The notes beneath the pieces were generated by a model, which had not been told where the DNA came from, made no database searches, and saw only the letters and a program-made list of their open reading frames with translations. A program made the translations under genes and the position numbers. This document shows, in pieces, positions 1 through 12,689 of a stretch of DNA of 64,000 bases. How positions within the stretch are numbered: the first letter of the stretch is position 1; each line of letters begins with the position of its first letter. The stretch is taken from positions 84,409,033 through 84,473,032 of the forward strand of contig CM048845.1 in assembly GCA_026545225.1 (NCBI GenBank), given 5' to 3'. The stretch is from Cornus controversa (taxonomy: Eukaryota > Streptophyta > Magnoliopsida > Cornales > Cornaceae).

Positions 1-365
1 TATTAACTGACATAATAAAAACTTTGAAACTTTGATTATTTACTTCTTTAGAATAAATGTGAAATTACGAGTATGCTCATATTAAGTGTCTTACAAAGTT
101 TTATAGAATTAGCAAAAAAATATGAATACTTAACTGTGTTCTCGTTTTCTTTAATTTGGAGATTTGCTAAATCCAACACTAAGACACATATTGATGTTGG
201 ACACATGTTCCTTAGTCCGTGTAACATAGAAAACAACACGTGGAATGCTAGTTTTGTGGTCAATCTCTGTTCATTTATTTTAGTAAGATAATTGTTCATT
301 TGATCAGTTTTATATCTCAAATGATTGATGATGATTATCGGGAGGTCTTTGTCATATTTTGGCAG
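1..365 (+). other. Intron sequence of the TIMMDC1-like gene
   Basis: This AT-rich stretch ends in a pyrimidine-rich tract and a cag acceptor at 363-365. No coding exon or repeat is recognisable. The open frames on both strands show no conserved motif. Confidence 0.5.
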
Positions 366-3300
366 AGCAAGGATGCAGAAGTAATGTTGAAGCTTGGGAG
401 CACGCCTGACAAGCGTGAACAGTATCGCATGATGAGAGATGCAATGGAGAAAAGATTCATCCGGGTAACTCGTGGCTCAATAGTTGGTGGAGTGCGCCTT
501 GGAATGTTCACTGCTGCATTTTGCGGTTTACAGAATCTGCTTGCGGAGAAACGAGGGGTGCATGACGTCTATAATGTCGTTGGAGCTGGTTCTGCCACTG
601 CTGCGACATTTGGTTTAATTAGTAAGAACTCAGTTTTCATGCATCAAATTTCTCTCTTTTTAATAATTTGATTGCAAGATCCTTTTTAGTCAAGATACTA
701 AAATTTTAGTGATGAAGTTTACTAGAATTGGCATATTGGTATTCTCTTATAACCTTTTAGAAGTTTGAGATGCCATCGATTTTTTACTTATTTATTTTTG
801 GATATATATTTTATGACCAGCTATGATTCTCCAGGTCTCGCAGCATATGTTACCTCGCTTTACCATTTAATGGTTCTGGAGTTCTTAAAAGTTATTCATG
901 CATATACTATAACAAATTTCAATTCACAGTAAATGTTTAAAGAACAATTATCAATATTTGAAGAAAATGCATTTTCGGAGTGTCTGAGAAATTTTTTGAG
1001 AATGGTCATTTCATGGTCTCTGAAGTAAGTTGTGGAATGTGTCCATTGGGACAACAGTACGCAGACTCATTGTAGTATCTTCTTTTAAAGAGAAGTGTGG
1101 TAGACTATTGATAGTATTTGTAACTTCATTGCCTTCTTGGAAGAAGGTTTGAAATGGAGTGGATCTAGAGTGGATTCTCGTGAATCTAGGTCCAGATCAA
1201 TATTTTAATGTTGGGATCTGTATTCGGATCCGAATCTGAATGGAATCCTATGAATATGAGCCATATCCAACCCATACAATTTAAGCAGGATCCAAATCGA
1301 GTAAAATACACTTGAGCAGGGTCATGTCTTGGGTAACACTGATCCATTCAAGAATTAGTGATTACCAGATTTATATCTGGTCCGAATCTGCCTTGGATCC
1401 TTCAATGAAGATCCATACCTGACCCGTTTTAAATTCGGATTCAAAATTAAAATCAAAACTGTTAAAATTGATTTCGGACCGGATCTCAGGTCAAACCCAC
1501 TTCATTTCAAGCCCTGAGAATTCTCCAAATACATAGTATGAATCAAATGGGAGTTTAAAGTGAAAATCAACTTATTCTTGCAAACAGTTTGAGAAAGAGT
1601 ATACCAAAGAGTGCTAGAAGGATTAAACCAGACCAAAGAAAAAGGAAAAAAACATCAAGAAAGAGAGCTTGGTGCCTGATGGTGGTTATAGATCCAACAA
1701 CAACAAAATTAGTGATGGTGACAGTGAGCTCCGGCAGTGATGATAACCTCTAGCTCCGTCAGGATTGGTTATGGCATTGTGAGAGGAGATAAACAAGCAC
1801 AAGCTCTAGGATAAGAATAAGAAATCATAATCTCACTATGTATGTGAAGGATCTTTAAGTTTAAATGGAAAAACCACTCCGGTACAACAAGCTAAAGTGA
1901 CAGGGACTTTTTGATTCTGTGATAATATATCAACAAAATCAGGGCAGGCTGGGTGGGTAACCTATATACCTAATCCTGCCTGAACTTGATGTGGGTTTGG
2001 CATCTTATTTCCTAAGCTGCCTCTACTATGTTAGGGTCTCCCTAAACCCCTACACAGTAAGGGTAGGGCAGGCTGTGTTACCGGCTTATGCGAGTTTATT
2101 ACCATCCCTACATAGGACAGGTGGTTAAACAAGCAATGAAATCTAGAATGATAGCATCCACAATAAGTTAGAAGTATCATAGGTTGAAGATGGGATGAAA
2201 TAAAGTCAATTGAGATGGTTTGGGGTTTCAATGGAACTAATGACTGAATTCATTAAAGTCACTAATGTAATTCAAATAAAAGTCACAAGCAGAAAAGTGA
2301 TGCGAAAAAGGATTTGGTAGGAAGTAGAAAAGACTTCGACGGCTTACAGTTCAACAATTCCATATGACTGTTTTAGAGCTCAATGACTGAAAAGCTCCAT
2401 GTAGTGGAAATTAAATAGTTGAATAATGCTTCCTTATATTGAGTTGAAATTATTCACAAAATTCGTGAAAAATCCCCAAATTCTTCATGAAACCTTCACT
2501 TTCTGTATAGTTCTAGAATGACAAAGTATGCTTCTCATGTAATCACACATTTGCATTAATTCGATGTACTCTATATGTCATAGTTCATTCTTGATTTTGC
2601 TCTGAAATAATCTCTATATTATACTTTGCATCACTTTCAGTGAGATATTGCTCCGAAATAATCTCAATATTATACTTTGAATCACTTACAGTGACATTTT
2701 TAAGTCTCAAATTTGTCATATGGTTATCATAGAATGAGTGTAAAACAACCTTGGGGAGATTGTTCGACACAACTAACAATGTCCATGTCTTGGCCTATTG
2801 AGGCATGTGGGTTCTAGATATTGAAGTGGACGGAAGAGGAGTCACTCGTGATATGACAAGGGGTCGGGGGTGAGTAGACTTAATTGGGAACCCAGAAAAA
2901 TTTGAAGGGGAAAAAGTGATGGTAGTGAATGGATATGGTTCCTTGAGTGTGATGGTGGCTTCTTGAAGGGGTTACTAAGGTGTACAAGGGTAAAAAGGAT
3001 GGTAGAGAGGGATTTTCAATTTTTCAATGAATAAGATGTCATAATTATGGCAGACTTGGTAGCTGTCCACCCTCTTAAATGTTGGTTAATGGCCCTTATA
3101 TAGTGGTGGAGGGTTAAGTAAAGACCCGGTGTAAAAAAAGGACTCGAGAGACGATACTTATATGCGCAACCAGTGACGGACCTAGAAATTCTTTAGAGAG
3201 CGGGCGCCATTGAAGATATAAAAAAAATGAAGATAATTTATTTTTAAATAAAATGATAAATATAAAAATATAATTTTAATTGATAATATTTTTACAAAAA

Positions 3301-5741
3301 GAGAGAGGGGGGTCTATGGGGGATTACTATGAGTGTAAAAACAAGAGAGAGAGTTGATTACTATAGATATAAGGTGGTAGAGAGCGAAGAAGAGAGAGAG
3401 ATAGAGACACCATTACTTTACTATCTTTTGGATTTAAACAAAAAAAAGATCAATGGAGGCCTATATGAGTATTTTCAAAATTTGAGTGGGGGCTTTTTTA
3501 AGTTTCTACTATCTTTTGGATTCAAAATAAAAATCAGTGGGGGCCTATATGAGTATTTTCAAAATTTGAGCGGGGGCATTTTTAAGTTTTTTACAAAAAT
3601 CATAACTAGTAATATAAATAACCAAGGGCCCCGCCCCCACTGGGCCCTTTGGTGGTAGGTCCGTCCCTGTGCGCGACTATACTTAAATTATCTAGCTAAT
3701 GCCTTTTGGATAACCAATGTCATGCTTTTGTCTAATCACTTCCCTCAAACGTTATTTAGACCCATATGGACATCTCATCGTGCCAGAAGAACCTCGTGGC
3801 CCCTTTAAGCCCTTCCTTGTACTATGGTGTTTGCCAAGTATTTCCTAATTCCGCCACTATAACAGGCCATTAGTTCTCATTTAAGCTAAGAACCTGCCAA
3901 GTCACCAGCGTTTAGAACCCATTCACATTTTCAAAAAACCTCCTCTGATCCCATAGAGTCTCTTCACTTCCCTTCTAAAACAACCACTTGCACCTGAAGA
4001 ACCGTCAGGTACACAATACGACCCTTTTGCTGCCACTGCTCTCTCTCTCTCTCTCGCCTGGATTACACCGGATTGGAGCCATTCCACCTTGGGTCCTTGA
4101 CATATCACGAGTTAATCCTCCTCCTTTCACTTTATTAAACCCATAGTTTTCATATTGGTTTAAGTCCTAAATTTTTATGCTGGCTATGTATTTGCAATAT
4201 ACTTTGTAACACATTCTTTTAATTAGTTGCAGCTTTCTTGACAGTATTATGATCTTTGATATTCTTTCTGTTGTATACCAGTTGGCTTTGCACTACTATA
4301 TTTGCCAGGGAGGTTGCAATTTTGTCTACCATGATGTCCAACGAAATTGCATTCTTTACATCATCTCTTCTTGCGCCATCTATTTATTGAGAAAAATCCT
4401 TTTATAAATCATGATTAAAAGTTTAATGCACCTCTAGAAGTTACATCTGCTTCCACGCTTGCTGCTGTCCCATATTAAGTATCTGGAGTATTTACATATG
4501 ATGTTTTGGTTTTGGTATTCTAGAATCTAAATCCACTTCTGAAGTTATGGGATTATAACATGATGTCAAAGTCTATACCCTTCAATATGGAGAAGATTCT
4601 AAATTGCACGTTCTTTTTGTTTTGCTTTGTGTTTCTAGTGCCAGGATCACTCCGTTGGCGTGCAAGGAATGTGGCCTTAGGTTCAGTTATGGGTGCAACA
4701 TTTTGCTTGCCTCTTGGTAATAGCTTCACACCCCGCTTATCTGACATCTTTATTCCAACTATTAATTGTGGATCTTCCAGGACTTTGTTGTTCTATGGAT
4801 GGATATCATTAGAATTGCTACTAACAGATGAAACTGTCATGATAAGTGCTTCTATCTATTATTATTTTATCTGTATATATAATTTTTTGGCAACTATTTT
4901 TTTATAATATTTAAATAATTTTTTGAATGAAATATCAAAATGATGTGTGATTCTGAAATACTGAAAATGGTACAAAACATAAGCATTGTAATATCTGTTA
5001 TAATTATGAATAGCAATCAATTGGCCCTACTATTACGAGCATTATTATTGTTCTTTCCAATGCAGCTGCAAGATATACCACGCATTTATGTATCTGTAAA
5101 TTGAAATGCTTCTGTGTGCAGTCATGAAAATTCTATAAACTTAATTCTTAAAATTGTAAGATAGAGAATAGAGCAATATTTAGGGAGTCTTGTGATATCC
5201 ATTAGATACTGAATATGTCTACTCTGTTCTGCATGGTAATTGAACATAAGTTGATTGTGTTACATGGAGACTGCCACCACAATCACAATACATTATCTAA
5301 TTTGTATGTCTTTTCATTTTGATCTTTTAATATCCATGTATACGATTACCTGGCCAGCCTTCTGGCTCTACTAAGAGGTAAATCCATCTTCATCTTTGTA
5401 GTTCTCTTATTTCGTGATGTAATATCATCCCTTCTCACAAAAAGAAAAGTCTCAACCATTAACATCCATCCTTTTTGCTGTCTTTTCACTTTTTTTTTTT
5501 AACCCTTATAAATAAATGCTAACAAAGATCAAAGGGAAAAAATTGCAATTAAAAGTTTATTGAGGAAGTCAAAACTCAAAATTTACAAAATTATTTGGTT
5601 ACAGGTTGGCTCCATTTGAAGCTTGTAGAGAAGGCGAATGCAGGGAGATCTTCTAGTTATCAAGAGCTGGATGGAAGTAAGGAATCAAAGAGTGGTGTTG
5701 GTGCTGCTATTGAGCGGCTCGAAGGGCAGTTGAGTAAATAG
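366..5741 (+). CDS. Tim17/22/23-family mitochondrial protein, TIMMDC1-like complex I assembly factor (3' part, 5' exons missing)
   Basis: Three exons are readable: 366-621, 4639-4716 and 5605-5741 (TAG stop). They join in frame (phases 1 and 1) to give the last 156 residues. The first visible exon begins after a cag acceptor with SKDAEVMLKLGS, so the start codon and N-terminus lie to the left. The glycine-rich stretches around GSIVGGVRLGMFTAAFCG and VVGAGSATAATFGL, then RARNVALGSVMGATFCLPLG, are the small-residue membrane segments typical of Tim17/Tim22/Tim23 proteins. The RWRARN motif and hydrophilic C-tail resemble the plant proteins called TIMMDC1-like, which help assemble respiratory complex I in the inner mitochondrial membrane. 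The role is inferred from family resemblance. For exon 2, a tag acceptor at 4637-4638 gives LI-MPGSLRW; the cag three codons later would also stay in frame. The first intron is 4 kb and filled with repeats. The gene is convergent with the next one. Confidence 0.82.
1143..1516. mobile_element. Degenerate hAT-like MITE inside the first intron
   Basis: The right end, read inward on the minus strand, starts CAGGGCTTGAAATGAAG, a typical hAT-style terminus. The left end GAAGGTTTGAAATGGAG is an imperfect inverted match. The interior is rich in GGATCCGAATC-like words. Flanking 8-bp words (tcttggaa and agaattct) do not match, so the target duplication has decayed or the ends are slightly wrong. Confidence 0.4.
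2598..2699. repeat. Two-copy 51-bp tandem duplication
   Basis: Two adjacent 51-bp copies beginning TGCTCTGAAATAATCTC and TGCTCCGAAATAATCTC differ at a few positions. They lie in the first intron of the TIMMDC1-like gene. No function is suggested. Confidence 0.65.
3171..3669. mobile_element. Non-autonomous hAT element (499 bp) with 8-bp target duplication
   Basis: The left end reads CAGTGACGGACCTAG and the right end, on the minus strand, CAGGGACGGACCTACC. The element is flanked by tgcgcaac (3163-3170) and tgcgcgac (3670-3677), 7 of 8 bases identical, as expected for a hAT insertion. The interior has an 88-bp tandem duplication (starting 3421 and 3509) and no transposase. Terminal GGGCC/CCCCAC-rich stretches resemble the element at 58631, suggesting one family. 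It sits in the 4-kb first intron of the TIMMDC1-like gene. Confidence 0.8.
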
Positions 5742-6967
5742 ACAGCATTAATTAATTTGAGCGAACAAGAGAATAAAGAGCGAGCTATCTCTGGACAGGA
5801 TTAATTAATTTCTTTTTTTTGTTAGGAATCGATAGTGGTACATTTTTAATTCTACTAGCTAATATCTCTTTTCTTCTCCTTACCTTAAAAGAAAAAGAAA
5901 AAGAAAAAGAAAGTTGTTTCATTTGTTCCTCATTTGAGATCCTGAGATAAAAGTGCGGATGTGAAAATGCAAGTCAAACAAATGGTTTTCTATCTCCTTT
6001 TCCTTTCTGGTACTGATCTGATTGATGTTCAGTGTTCACTTGTGTCTTCTTTAAGTCGTTCGATCGTGTTGCAATTTGAAGAATACTTGTATTTTGTTTT
6101 TGTTTTCTTGCTCTTTTGTTGTGATGGCTTCATTACAAGGTGTTTATTCCTTGCTAATTGTTAATACTGTGAGGTGGGTGATTTTTGTCACTTGAAACAT
6201 GATCATTCACATGAATACACATACATAGCAAGTCAAGATTTGAACATTATGCAAGAGACACGCTGCATAGTGTGAACTTCTGACTGAAACATATGAATGA
6301 TTCAAGTTGCTGTTGATTAATAGAAAGAAAAAAAGAATGTTAAAAGGGAATTCCAAAAAGATGTTGTGGCCGGAATTTTGTTCCAGTCCGGGTTGCGTTG
6401 CCTCTTTTTGTTTTGCGGGTTTTTTTGAGTTCTGTGTAGGACTTTTCAGTAGCCCACTTTATATAAGGCCATTTAGGGTTTGGAGTGGGATAAGAGAAAT
6501 TACTGAAAATCGCAGAAAAGAGAGGGAGGTGCAATATATTTTGTTTTTCGTATAATGAAAACTTTTGCAGGTTCTTTTCCGTGAATGTAAGCACATTTTG
6601 TACATGTGCTTATTTAGTTTTCTGTTCTATTTCGTGATTGTGATTTGCGGTTGTTAATATTCTCAATAAACAAAGGAACACAAGAGTGCAACATATTAAA
6701 TAGGAGAGGATGAGAAAATAATAAAACTCTTGTATAAATCTTTCACACCATCCATGTATTAGTTACAAGTTACAACTATGCCACTCCTCTAGGAATGGGT
6801 TATCTCAACAAAGTTTTCATTGTTTTACCGCTGTGTATGTCCCTCAAAGCAAAACTTGCTATGTTTTCAATTACCTTATCCTCTATCTCTGCATCTTCTA
6901 TGGATTAATTTCGCAAGGTTTCACAACCACGAAACCAGTTTACTTTCATATAAGATTATAGTCCGAG
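5742..6967. other. Tail-to-tail intergenic region and 3' UTRs
   Basis: This region lies between two convergent stop codons. It holds the 3' UTR of the left gene, including an AAGAAAAAG-type purine tract near 5888, and presumably the 3' UTR of the right gene. I see no third gene; the open frames at 6307-6594 have no conserved features. Confidence 0.5.
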
Positions 6968-9762
6968 TTACCTTGCACACCGGTAGGACTGAGGAAACCA
7001 CTTCGACAACAGACGGTGCTTCATCTTCATTACTAAAGCAAAAATCCCATAGCATGGTATCTGCATCAATGCCACCAACAAGTACCTGCAAACAATTGTT
7101 GATTCTCGAAACAGATGATTCTCGAATCTCAAACAGATGATTCTTGAAACTCAGAAATTGCTGAGCTTTGAGAATGCAGGCAAATAATGGAAGATTCGCG
7201 TAATTATATATAAAAAAAAGGCCAATGGTAGATAAAATACACATATTGATCTGTGGAACTATCAGCATTTGACAAATTTAGCTGCTGATTTCCAATAATC
7301 AGTGTGTACAAATTTCTTGTTGAATGAAGATTAAGTAGGTTTTCCATTTCCCAACACTTGAAAGAGGAGTATATCTAAGATTACATACCATAGTGGAGCA
7401 TATGGAGAAGACAAGTCAAGGAATGGATATGGCCACCTGTTGCAAACAGTTGCTGTTACAAAAGAATGAAACAGAGGTATTTGTGATTGAGAGGCAGAAA
7501 AAAGAGGCTCTTACCAGAGTGGGACACTTGCATGGACAGTCCATTGGAAAATAACATATACAGCGGTCCATAGTAAGAAATATGCAATTCGAAACCAAGG
7601 GAACCGCTACAACGGGAGAAAAGAAAATTTCGAAAATAAATCATAAAAAGAAAATTGTGTTACGAATATCACTTGAAACCAGTTCGGAGCTGCAAAATAC
7701 CATGCAATTCAAGGTGGTATCGACAAGCAGCAGAATGGCATTCACTGTGTGCATGTTTATAATATACTGCAGTGTCAAAGATTAAAACACATGGTTTCAG
7801 AAAATAATTCAGATAGGTATTTCAAACAACACGAATAATAGTCCTCAAATCTGTGTCGGAAAATTATAAATAAAAGAGATTAAAGTGCCTGTAGTGTGGT
7901 AAAAGGTATGGCAATACTATGCAATGCTTAAACACAATGTAAAGAAACCTCATGATATAGCCATCTTAGTAAAATTTCTTTTCTATTTTCAGATACTTTT
8001 TCCATAATACTTTTAAACTTCGACATAATTCAAATTAATATCATGTTCGGGGATGATCATATCCTAGTAAAACACATGTTAACTTTGAATGCTACCAGAT
8101 GAGTTCTGTCAGTCATTTAGTTGTGATTTTTTTTTTTTTTTTTTGAATATCAAGTTTGCACTAATGAGCATCACTCAAGGGTTAGAACCATGCACATTTG
8201 ATTATAATTGTTTTTGAATATCAAGTTTGCACTAATGTGCATGGTTCGAACCCTTGAGTAATGCTCATTAGTGCAAACTTGATATTCAAAAATAAATAAA
8301 TAAATATTTACATTTGATTATGCAAAGCCTAGAGTTACAAGAACAGTAAATTACTTTGCAAGAATTTTGTTTAGATACAATCAATATAATTATGACGCGG
8401 GGCGGCAGAGATTACTTACGAAATTCAAATTGTAATCTTTTACGAGAAGGTTTGGTACAAGTATGAACCAAAAGACGCAATCCGTAAGCATCACAGCTCC
8501 TGCATTAATCTAATACAAGCAAACAAAAGAAAAGAAAAAAAATCAACAACTTGGCATAAAACAAAAAAGACTACCATATTACTTATTTCACAAATATTTT
8601 ACTTGGCAGTTTCTCATCCTGAAATCAAAAGCAATCACTCAAGCTGCATTAGAATCAAAAATTATCTTTGGACAGCAAAATTTAGAGGAAAATGAGTAAA
8701 ATATCCGCATTTGTTCACAAACTATCCAACTGCAATCAGTGATTTTGGCAATTCACCTGGAAAATAATTTGAAAAACATAACCCCAAAAGCCTGCAGTTT
8801 GGCGACCATGACATTTTTTTGTGTGTCCCAAGCATTTCGCTGCATTTGATGCATTAGAATCTTCTAAAGATGTAGGAGCAGCATAGGGTCCTTGCTCGGC
8901 ATCAAAGTCCTCACTGTCAATCCCATCCCCACCAGTTTCATTGCGATATTGGTAACATCCATACATGGAGAGCAAAGATCCAATCTACAAATGCAAGTAA
9001 AGGCTATAAGCAAAACAAAGATATATAGAGAAAATGATATCAAGAGTATACGGATCGATGATATACCCCAAAATAAACCGTGACGAGCATAAAAGTCCAC
9101 CTGTACAATACCAATATCACTTATTATTACAATAAATAGTGATGAAATCGTACTTGCATGTCACTGACATGATAATGCTAACATTACATAAAGCTTCATG
9201 CCTGAATGAAATTTAAAACTTATTATAAACTATATTTCCATTCAAGCAACTTTTTTAATTCTGTATATATGTACATAAAAAGCATCTAGTTCCAACTTCC
9301 TGCAGGAGCAAACTTATAGTAAAGAAGCAAAAGTTCAATTTTTTACATTTGGTAATTGTTCTGAAAACCCTCTGATTAGCAAAAACTGCCATCTCTTTAT
9401 TGTGTAAAATCTACATGTTCTGCATTTGTTTTGATGTAAAATATTTTCTGGAAAATATTTCTGAAAATTCCCGGTGTTTGGTTGCATCAACCATGCTAGC
9501 TATTCAAAATTTTACAGATTGGTTGCATTAACCCAAACATTTTGGTGTGAAAATATTTTACGGTTATAATATTTTTCCTTTTAAAATATGCAATCAAACA
9601 CCGGAAATTTTCAAAAATATTTTCCGGAAAATGTTTTACGTCAAAACAAACGGAGTGTCATCGTCCTTGTTTAACTTACAGATGAAAACCAAAATGAATG
9701 ATGAATGAAAAAGAGCAGTTCTGACTGAAGTTGGAAGTGTGTGTGTATGATGAGAAGACAAC

Positions 9763-9814
<52 letters not shown>

Positions 9815-10296
9815 TAAATGCAATAAATCCAAATTCAACCTCCCCCAAACACCCAATTCAATCATCTACATGTAAGCGCTTATTGTTATGAGATGGGCCG
9901 AAGAAAAAGAAGTGCTTACTGAGTATAGAAGTAAAATATGGAATCACCATCAACACCAACATTTACAATCCACAGTACCAGAAGCACAAAGAATGCAACA
10001 ACGCGGAAGGCCAGCAACCAACCAGGATGCATTCCTTTCAGACATGGCCGCCAAATTTCATCTTCATACAATACATCTGCAGATTCTTGCTGGACTTCTC
10101 TGCTTTCTTGTTTTGAATTGCGAGCATTTTCGTACTTATAGATAACAATGGATGAAAAAACCATTGACATTAAGAGCCAAACCAAACAAAGAAAGACCCT
10201 CCAGTTAAGCCAGTAACTCGAGGTGGTTGTATCAACAGTCATGACTGGCTGCCAAGTACTTTTTGATGACCCTGTTAACCAAAACAAGCTGTTCAT
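6968..10296 (-). CDS. Multi-pass membrane protein, plant 'rolling stone'-like family
   Basis: Eight exons join in frame on the minus strand: 10271-9920, 9100-9067, 8984-8757, 8509-8420, 7766-7701, 7606-7515, 7436-7389 and 7085-6968 (TAA stop). Motifs include WQPVMT, YWLNWRVFLC, MHTVNAILLLVDTTLN, RFPWFRIAYF, VIFQWTVHA, WWPYPFLDLSSPYAPLWY and QIPCYGIFALV, with about six or seven hydrophobic segments. This pattern matches uncharacterised plant transmembrane proteins related to Drosophila rolling stone; the biochemical role is unknown. The start is uncertain. The conserved WQPVMT block follows a good tta-acag acceptor at 10272-10273 needing a phase-1 upstream exon that I could not find. The ATG at 10296 reads straight through the acceptor (350 residues); the ATG at 10242 would give 332. 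Introns carry two MITE-like foldbacks and an (AT)n tract. Confidence 0.82.
8140..8292. repeat. Intronic foldback with box-B-like core
   Basis: The arm starting TTTTGAATATCAAGTTTGCA is repeated inverted at the right end (TGCAAACTTGATATTCAAAA), with a third direct copy between. The inner arm includes GGTTCGAACCC, resembling a tRNA box B. The left edge is an 18-19 bp T-run. It lies in the intron between the exons at 8509-8420 and 7766-7701 of the membrane-protein gene. Confidence 0.7.
9426..9653. mobile_element. Short MITE with roughly 60-bp terminal inverted repeats
   Basis: The left arm starting TTGTTTTGATGTAAAATA and the right arm, read inverted as TTGTTTTGACGTAAAACA, stay matched through TTTTCYGGAAAATATTT and up to CCGGTGTTTGRTTGCA. 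Total length is about 228 bp with no coding capacity. The target duplication is not clear. It lies in the intron between exons 9920 and 9100. Confidence 0.72.
9766..9812. repeat. (AT)n microsatellite
   Basis: About 47 bp of uninterrupted AT dinucleotide in an intron of the rolling stone-like gene. An open frame of alternating Tyr-Ile here is a by-product. Confidence 0.95.
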
Positions 10297-11070
10297 TTAT
10301 CTCCATATGGGAAAATTAACTTGGAATTCTGAAAGAAAAGAATTCTTCATACAAAATTGAGTCACCTATATAAATTAAAACAACTTAAATTAACTTTGAA
10401 GAGCTTTTTGCAAGTGCTTTCTAACTGGAAAAAGAAAAAATGAAAGAAAGAAAACATTCATAGGCACACTATTCTGATGGGATTTTTTTTTTTGGCTATG
10501 TCAAATGAAATTCTTGAAAACCTGAAACCCTAAAGGCAGAATAAGTGATAGAAATTAAGGCTTTAAATGTGCTCTGTAACAATGTCATTGCTGCAAAAGT
10601 TTTACAAGTAATTTAGAAGAATAAGGATTTTGGAGAAATGTGAAGCTCAGGTGCTCAAACCAAGAATCAAATACGACACAAACAAGGTGAGAATGAATTA
10701 ATGAAAATCCAAATGGACCAAATCCATGAAATGCTTCAGAAAAGATCTTGTCACCATGCCACAACCCAGAAATGCAATCAGATTACTTAGAAAGGAATAA
10801 ATGAGGAAGTCTCAATCATTTATGGAGTTCTCATAAATTTGAATATCAGAAAAACTACAGCTATTTTAGAACAATGGAGGGATTAAAAAAAAAACCCATA
10901 AAGAAAAAAGATTTTGAACCCTCATCAATGGCTGAAACTAAGCAGAAATTCCAAACTTTAGGTGGGTATTTGCATATATAGGAAGCTATATTAACAATAT
11001 TAAATGAAATGAGGGATAAAAGAAGAATCAAGTTCTTAATTGTAAGCAAATGAAGGGTGAGATACTTACA

Positions 11071-11140
11071 GGGGAAGAGAGATGATAAAAGGGTTGTGTG
11101 CTTTTAGCATAATCTTCTCTCTCTCTCTCTTCTTTTTATT
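11071..11140 (-). other. Probable 5' leader exon of the rolling stone-like gene
   Basis: On the minus strand a CT/GA-rich segment (GA repeat near 11117-11130) ends at the consensus donor CCCT|GTAAGT at 11070-11069. Its only nearby ATG is in the wrong phase for the next exon, so it is best read as untranslated leader. A first-exon role is inferred. Confidence 0.4.
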
Positions 11141-12689
11141 TATTTTTCTTATCCCCATAAGATCTTGTAACAAAGACCCTTCTATAGTCATGTCACAGTC
11201 TATATATGCCCATGCAAATATAAAATTGCAGACATGATGATTGGTTCTGTTACCTTTTCCTACTTCATACAATCATACCAGTCTTTTTAAGTCTTTCTAG
11301 CTATTGATGTTGTCGGCAGAGAAAGTGGGAGCATTAAATACTTTCATATGTGGATTTTGATCATTTTGTTTTGGATTGCTTAGATATGCTTCTTTTAAGT
11401 ACAAAAATAGGTCATGCTTATACTGAGATCCAATAAAGGAATCAAGCACTAGAAAGGGAATCTTTCGAGCCAAAGTCTACTATTGACCAATTATAAGAAC
11501 CTTTGATTTTCCATAATTCATCATTCCTCTTATGGCACTGTATTCATTCACATTTTCTTTTCTCAAAATGTATCCCACAACAGATTTGTGACATAAGACA
11601 GTTGGAGAATTAATTTGACTCTTTAATGGGGGTTAGTATATTGATTAGAAATATGAGTGCAACTATGACAATTATTTTTACAATTAAGATTAAATTAGGA
11701 TTACGTTTTTTTAATTTAGAATTGAAAGTCGTACTAGAGTTAAATATTTCTTATGTCGGATTAGACTTAAATTATACCTCCAACTCGCTCAAAAGCCACT
11801 CAACAGACAAATCATAACTGGATTTGTCTAAAGAACAGCAGCAAATCATGAAATTGAATACCTAGAGATTCAATTATTGTGTTAAAAACCAGAATGTAGT
11901 TAAAAACTGAACAAGCATTGATCACCATATTAGGAATAACATGAATTAAATTTCTCACAAGTCACATAGATGTGAGGCTCAATCTTAACAAAATTTTAAA
12001 AGTGAATGAAAATTCTAAGTGTTGGAAAAAAATAGTTTTCGATCCAATGGAAGTGTAGAAGTACTACAATAAAAAGAGTGCTTGAATTTACATTATTATT
12101 CAGATATGTATGACCACACAATCTGTTGTTTTTCTATTTAATTTAAATATACAATTTTTTTTTATCAAGTAATAAATCACACACACTTTGTCCACAAGTT
12201 CGAACCTTTTCATTTTTTTAGAATCATTTATTTATTTTTATGTATACCGTCTTTTAAACAAAGGAATAGGAGAGAGAGAAAGTTGATTCTCTTCATGAAA
12301 TAATTAATTGTTAATATGAAGATCGTTAGCTAGTTACAGTCACCCACCAAGGCATGAACCTACCTACCAATATGAAACCAACACTCAACTAAAACTCCAC
12401 ATATATATTTAAGGTCATCTATTTATTTATTTTTTCTTTTCTTAATTATTTTCTTAATTACGTACAACTCAATCAACCAAAAAAAGGAGAAAGAGAAAAC
12501 AAGTTAATTTCTATTAATGCTTTAACATACTGAAAAAAACAAAAGAAAATTCGAAAGCATTAATTTTCTAATCAAGTTCGAAATATTATCTTAAAGATAT
12601 TATGTAAATAGAAGTATAGAAGAGAGAGGGAGAGATCATGTTTTTTTCACATGAGAGATCAGTTTTAATTATAAGAATATGTTCTGTCA
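11141..12689. other. Head-to-head intergenic region, no gene seen
   Basis: AT-rich DNA upstream of the minus-strand membrane-protein gene. It presumably contains that gene's promoter. No coding exon, RNA gene or clear element boundary is visible. Confidence 0.4.

Noticed and set aside
6307..6594. Frames on both strands between the two convergent genes
   Set aside because: No conserved residues; the position fits 3' UTR sequence.
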